Shown: positions 59,810-64,000 of the stretch, piece after piece
Position numbering within the stretch: the first letter of the stretch is position 1
Layout of the letters: the number at the start of each line of letters is the position of its first letter
DNA from: Margaritifera margaritifera
Taxonomy: Eukaryota; Mollusca; Bivalvia; Unionida; Margaritiferidae
Assembly: GCA_029931535.1 (NCBI GenBank)
Contig: JAQPZY010001498.1
Location: 2,616,001-2,680,000 of the forward strand
Length of the DNA stretch: 64,000 bases
Reading direction: 5' to 3'
Program-made: the position numbers and the translations under genes
Notes under the pieces: model-generated
The model's database searches: none
Told to the model about the DNA's origin: nothing
What the model saw: the letters and a program-made list of their open reading frames with translations, nothing else

Positions 59810-60103
59810 TTAAAACATTTCTGGTATTTGGTTGTATGATACTCTCATGCTTTGAATGTGTTGTTGTGCTTTGGTTGATTGTTCATTGTTATTTTCAACA
59901 TTTTTTACCACTGTGTGTTGGTGTCCCTCAGGAACACCTCGCTGTAGGCAACAAAGACACCTTGAAGCAACTTTACGTTTTTGCCAAAAGAAAAGAATGT
60001 CCAAAACAGCTACACCACCACCAGTCAAGTAGTAAATTGTTTTGTTTGAGTTCGGTTCATTTCTGTCACATACTTTGATGTCACGGTGTGCTATTTCAGG
60101 CAC
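59810..60103 (-). pseudogene. unassigned ORF of the virus-like set
   Basis: A 97-codon minus frame with one hydrophobic span (YLTGGGVAVLDILFFW) and a basic Cys-containing stretch (RKVASRCLCCLQRG). Unrecognised; the membrane span and position suit the same gene cluster. Confidence 0.25.
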
Positions 60104-61080
60104 TGTTCCAACATATTGGCCCTTCTTTAATTGTTCAGCTAGGCTCGTTTAAATTCCTGTTAACATTTGCTAAATTGCTTACCAAGTTCAACTCTACGAG
60201 AATCCTTTGTCCTTTGCAAAGTTACCTTGTCAGGCTCTGTTCCAACATTATTTTCATCTTGATTTTGTCTTGAACACCTTCATTTTATTTGACACAAAAT
60301 TTTGGAAAGTTAAATAAATACTATTTGAAGATGACATACAGTGTTACACTTCGTAAAAGAGAGATTCATAGACATGGTCAGAATGTGGAGAAGACAAAGA
60401 CATGACAGAGTTTGGGCAAAAACAAAGTAAATGTAAACCTTGCCAAAGAGAGTATAACATAAAATGGAGAGAGAAAAATAGAGACCACACGAAAGAATAC
60501 GACAACACTTGAGAGAAGTAAGTAAAGAGTACTTTTAAAAATGGCACAGCAAAAACAAATAGTACATGAAAATGGAGAAAGGTAAACAGGGATTAACTTA
60601 ACGAATATTTTAAAAATATATACCGTGGTAATGAAATCCATAGGATTTCACATTGTGATAGAAGTAGGGTTTTATCGGCATTAAGGCAAAATATTACGCT
60701 TGACACTATATTTTTTAAGATACAGGGGGTCCCATCCATTGACTTCTGTAGGAGATGGCTAACCTTTACAATGCTTGAAGGTATAAATGATGACGACCTT
60801 CACATTGAGCACGACATTTCGTGTGGTTCGTTTTGACGTCTCTGATCCAGATCAACAAAGAAAATGCTTCCACTGGATAAATACTCGTTACATGTTATCT
60901 GGTGAATACATTTGAGAAAGTGACAAAATGCCATCGAATGAAGAGATTGAAGAGCACCAGAAAACCAACGTCAGTCATTGTTTCAACATTATTAACTTCC
61001 TCGTCACCTTCTGTTGTCTTGAAATCGATGTATTTTAACCATATCAAGTAAGCACTCAACGTGTATAAAGGCAAACCTAG
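60104..61080. other. no supported gene in the virus-like cluster
   Basis: Short frames on both strands. 60760-60900 looks weakly coding on either strand, but I cannot assign it. Confidence 0.3.
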
Positions 61081-61086
61081 CTTAAA

Positions 61087-61362
61087 TTATAAATATCCGG
61101 TGAAATTTCTAAGTTCAGTGGATGTCATATAGTCATCTTTCAATTCATTTTTCAAACTGCTCAAGTTGTCGATTGGAAGAAATCTGTTGATCATTGATGT
61201 CACAGTGTAAATTACAACATCTGACGATGATTTAGAGATGTCTGCAGCTTTGGCATTTACAAAAATTTCATGCATCTTTTTGACTCGTTTTTCTTCCATT
61301 TTGTTCCAACTAATCTTCAGACCAGTGCTTACTTGGTATTTTTTAGTATGTTCCATTTGCAA
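61087..61362 (-). pseudogene. unassigned ORF of the virus-like set
   Basis: 91 codons: ISWNKMEEKRVKKMHEIFVN, SKSSSDVVIYTVTSMINRFL and SLKNELKDDYMTSTELRNFT. Predominantly helical and charged. Same strand as genes A-C. Product unknown. Confidence 0.3.
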
Positions 61363-62400
61363 TTGCTATGCGTAATTCCTGTTTTAACTCTTCAGTTTCA
61401 TGAGAAATGGATCTATTTTGTTTTCAAAAAATCTTAATTCTTTTTCAAGCTGTAACCTATTAAGTTTTGGCTATTGAAATACTGAAAAATGGTTGACTGT
61501 GGTGAAGATTTTAAAATGGAATAGAATTAAAGTCCTGATGATTATACGAGAGATTACTTTAAATACACTCAAGCATTCGAAAATAGTTAAACACGTTTAG
61601 ATGAACTTCAAAAAAAATCAACAGGTATAATTTATCAATGGGTACTACGAGGGGTACATAATGCTTGGTGTAAAAACAGAAGATCAATTTCATATATTAG
61701 TAAATGATTTTAGAAATGAAGACAACACACTCTGCATTTTTACGACACATATGAAAACAATGATAGAATATCAAAGTCGGGTGTAAACTTAACATTTACC
61801 AGAATAAAAGGTTTCCAAACTATTTCAAAAAATAAACCATAGCAGCTCCCTCAACCATCAGTATCAAAATAAATGATTGTCTGTTTATTTCGTGGTCATT
61901 GCTGTTTTTGGAGTTTGTAAATTGGATTTTGTCTACATATATGCTTCGTGGCCTTGTTTCACAACTTCGTAATTGCCTGTGTTCTTTGAACGTCTGAGAA
62001 TCTGATGGTGCTCTGCACGTGTGCCGAAGGCGCAATCGTGTCAGACCTGACAGTAGGACTAACGTGATCGTAGTACAACATTTTTACCCACTTTGTCCTT
62101 TACAGCTTCTTGTCTGACTGTCAAAGATTGTTTATCAGCATTTTGGAATAATTTTCTTTGTAACGTCGGTATTAATGGTAGGGTCTAACCCTAGTTTGAA
62201 CGAGTCACTGGATTTCTGAAAATTGTTGTTGTATCCAAAGATACTGCCCATTTTCATTAACATTTCACTCGGTAACAAAAGATACCGTTACCACCAACCG
62301 CATGATCCAATTTCACTTTTGAATCTGAGATGTATTTCTGAAATTTTACCATAATGTTTCCGTTTGTTCGTAACCTTACTGTTCCAAAATTAGTAGCTCT
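61363..62400. other. decayed sequence, no supported gene
   Basis: A plus-strand stretch at 61528-61710 has protein-like wording (DYTRDYFKYTQAFE; STGIIYQWVLRGVHNAW) with stops. Unassigned. Confidence 0.25.
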
Positions 62401-62636
62401 ATTAGCTTTTTAACTGTGTCTGATACTGTCGAAACAGACTGTGCTATGGATGTTTCGTTTTGAATCTGAGCACCTAAAATACAAATCACATAAAAATTTT
62501 ATGCTATCATTTTGATAATGAAATAACTTCATCTGTCAGACCATTATTATATTGAACTATCTTAAACTAAACTAAATGAATGTTGTCTCTTTTCATTTTT
62601 ACTATGACGTCATTTATATCCGTGTTAGAGCATTGC

Positions 62637-62840
62637 CTACAATGTAGTCGCCTTAACATGTTTTTCACGTGTACCATATTGTTGCTTAACTGTAATTTTT
62701 TTGTGATGTGGTTTCTTTTTCTTGTCTTGTTTTGTGATCAATACGTATTTGTATGTTTTGCATGTTTTAACGTCTTCATTTTCTAATGCACTGTTTTTAC
62801 CACATCTCTCACATTCCAGAAACTGGTCATCTTTCAAAAG
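62637..62840 (-). pseudogene. small basic single-CxxC ORF
   Basis: Minus frame: DDQFLECERCGKNSALENED, then a Lys-rich tail (KQDKKKKPHHKKITVKQQ). One CxxC is present and the second pair of a zinc ribbon is missing. It lies at the upstream edge of the virus-like cluster; membership is a guess. Confidence 0.25.
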
Positions 62841-63040
62841 CTCTGAGTTTTCGCGCCCCTTGATACCGGTATATATTATTGTGATTCAAGCATTTATTTT
62901 AACTGAATAATATTTTGTACTGAGTTCCAACTGTTAAACAGTTCATCGTATCCTTTCCATTTAACAAGTACATGCTTTTTGCCTTTCATCCTCATGGTTT
63001 TCAAAATCTGTTAAACTTTGCACATTTCATCCTGTCTTGG

Positions 63041-63065
63041 AAAAAAAAAAAAAAAAAAAAAAAAA
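63041..63065. repeat. poly-A tract
   Basis: About 24 A. It could be the tail of a plus-strand retroelement, but nothing recognisable precedes it. Confidence 0.9.
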
Positions 63066-63814
63066 GTTTTGTTTTACTTAAAATAATAGATTATATATTA
63101 GAGTCAATTGATCAATGCTGATGCTGGTTTTAATGGGAATAGGTGTTCTGTTCCAGTACCGAGTAGTTCTTGGAAAAGAAGAGTTGCATAATGAAGTGTG
63201 CGTTATTGACGGATTAGGTAATTGCAATGTCGGGTTGGGTTTAGATGTTAGTGACAGATAGATAATATAAAGTAAATATGTTTTCCGCGAAATACATATA
63301 ATGTGCTAACCAATTATGTTATTTTTTGTGTAAATCAATTTTGTCACGTTAGTTTCACCAATGTTATCCAGTGTATACATTTTTTCCTTCTTACATTTTG
63401 AATCGTATGATTCCCCTAGAGGGCCCCATTTGGGAAATGATAATGTATTACCATTGTCGTACAGAAATAGGTGCAAAGTTTTTTGACAAATATAAAAGAT
63501 TCTTTATTTTGAGAATTAAAAATCAAATGTAACTACGTATTTTTTATCTTCACCATAAAATTTGTTTGGATTGAAAATAGATTGCGACCTGCCACAAATT
63601 GTGTAACCTTGTATAAAAGCAAATATGTTCACGAGAAATCACTGTCTAAAATTCCTTTCACGGACTGTTCTTGTGACAAACAACGACGTAGAGAGTGCAT
63701 ACAGAACCTTAGATCGGTATTCATAGATTTTTGGTTTTAATTTCATCCATGATAGAAATATCTCAAAACAAATGGTTATTTGAGGAATAGGTGTTTGGTG
63801 TAACCTATTATCGA
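63066..63814. other. no feature seen
   Basis: AT-rich, no gene or repeat recognised. Confidence 0.5.
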
Positions 63815-64000
63815 TGTATCGTCCAACAGACAGTTGTCGAGGACCTCCTTAAATCGTGCGCCATGTTTCTCGCGATATAACGCGCTTGTTTCGAGATAAT
63901 GACGTCACCAGCGTTCTTTAGAAGCGAAAGAATATACTTTATAGTAAAAGCATACAAAATGCCATTCAAAAATGTAATTTCATGTAATTTTAAATAATCG
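63815..64000. repeat. dispersed repeat, copy 2 (cut by window end)
   Basis: Same family and orientation as 26011-26212; continues past the window. Confidence 0.85.

Overview
The window looks like AT-rich genomic DNA of a mollusc, most likely a bivalve. Support: intron-split genes with GT/AG signals, many AT, CT and CATA microsatellites, frequent ACATGTACATGT-like words, minisatellites, and repeats whose wording I associate with bivalve genomes (a ~135-bp 'gaatttgaccaaatttgac' repeat; a 'gactttgacctttgacc' repeat). No bacterial-style operon is present. The assignment is by pattern only; no search was run.

Host genes are few. An FG-repeat nucleoporin-like gene contributes two phase-compatible exons on the minus strand (5684-5735 and 2434-2661) and continues off the left edge. 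The one complete gene is an LRAT-domain (NlpC/P60-like, NCEHF motif) membrane protein on the plus strand, coded in one exon (34353-35834). A possible orphan exon lies at 29299-29595.

Most of the rest is mobile DNA in layers. 0.25-0.6 kb: a DDE transposase scrap with a 25-bp tandem repeat grown from its codons. 8.2-9.1 kb: a 43-bp minisatellite with a 5-unit higher order. 9.55-18.7 kb: TIR elements abutting and nested, including a pogo-like transposase fragment broken by a 738-bp Mutator-like element (9-bp target duplication) and a small hairpin. 20.8-27.9 kb: a degraded element with ~430-bp inverted arms holding a transposase-like ORF, two perfect hairpins and a deleted hAT; a LINE 3' end interrupts one arm. 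29.8-31.3 kb: a TA-flanked pogo/mariner-like element. 39.0-39.4 kb: a hAT C-terminus. 40.4-43.4 kb: a GC-rich DIRS-like remnant. 45.1-46.8 kb: a LINE reverse transcriptase joined to a Penelope-like GIY-YIG domain. 47.5-49.3 kb: a fold-back palindrome. 50.85-52.9 kb: a hairpin followed by a ~60-bp satellite.

The most unusual content is a minus-strand gene set seen three times (43.57-44.8, 54.4-54.7 and about 56.7-62.9 kb): a Gly/Ala-rich membrane segment fused to a small helical domain (gene A), followed in two copies by a protein ending in an 'SITDEDG'-like C-terminus (gene B), with further small ORFs upstream in the longest copy. All are decayed. I associate this set with virus-like (Polinton/adintovirus-type) or other large mobile elements of invertebrates, but I see no polymerase, integrase, ATPase or capsid hallmark, so the class is open.
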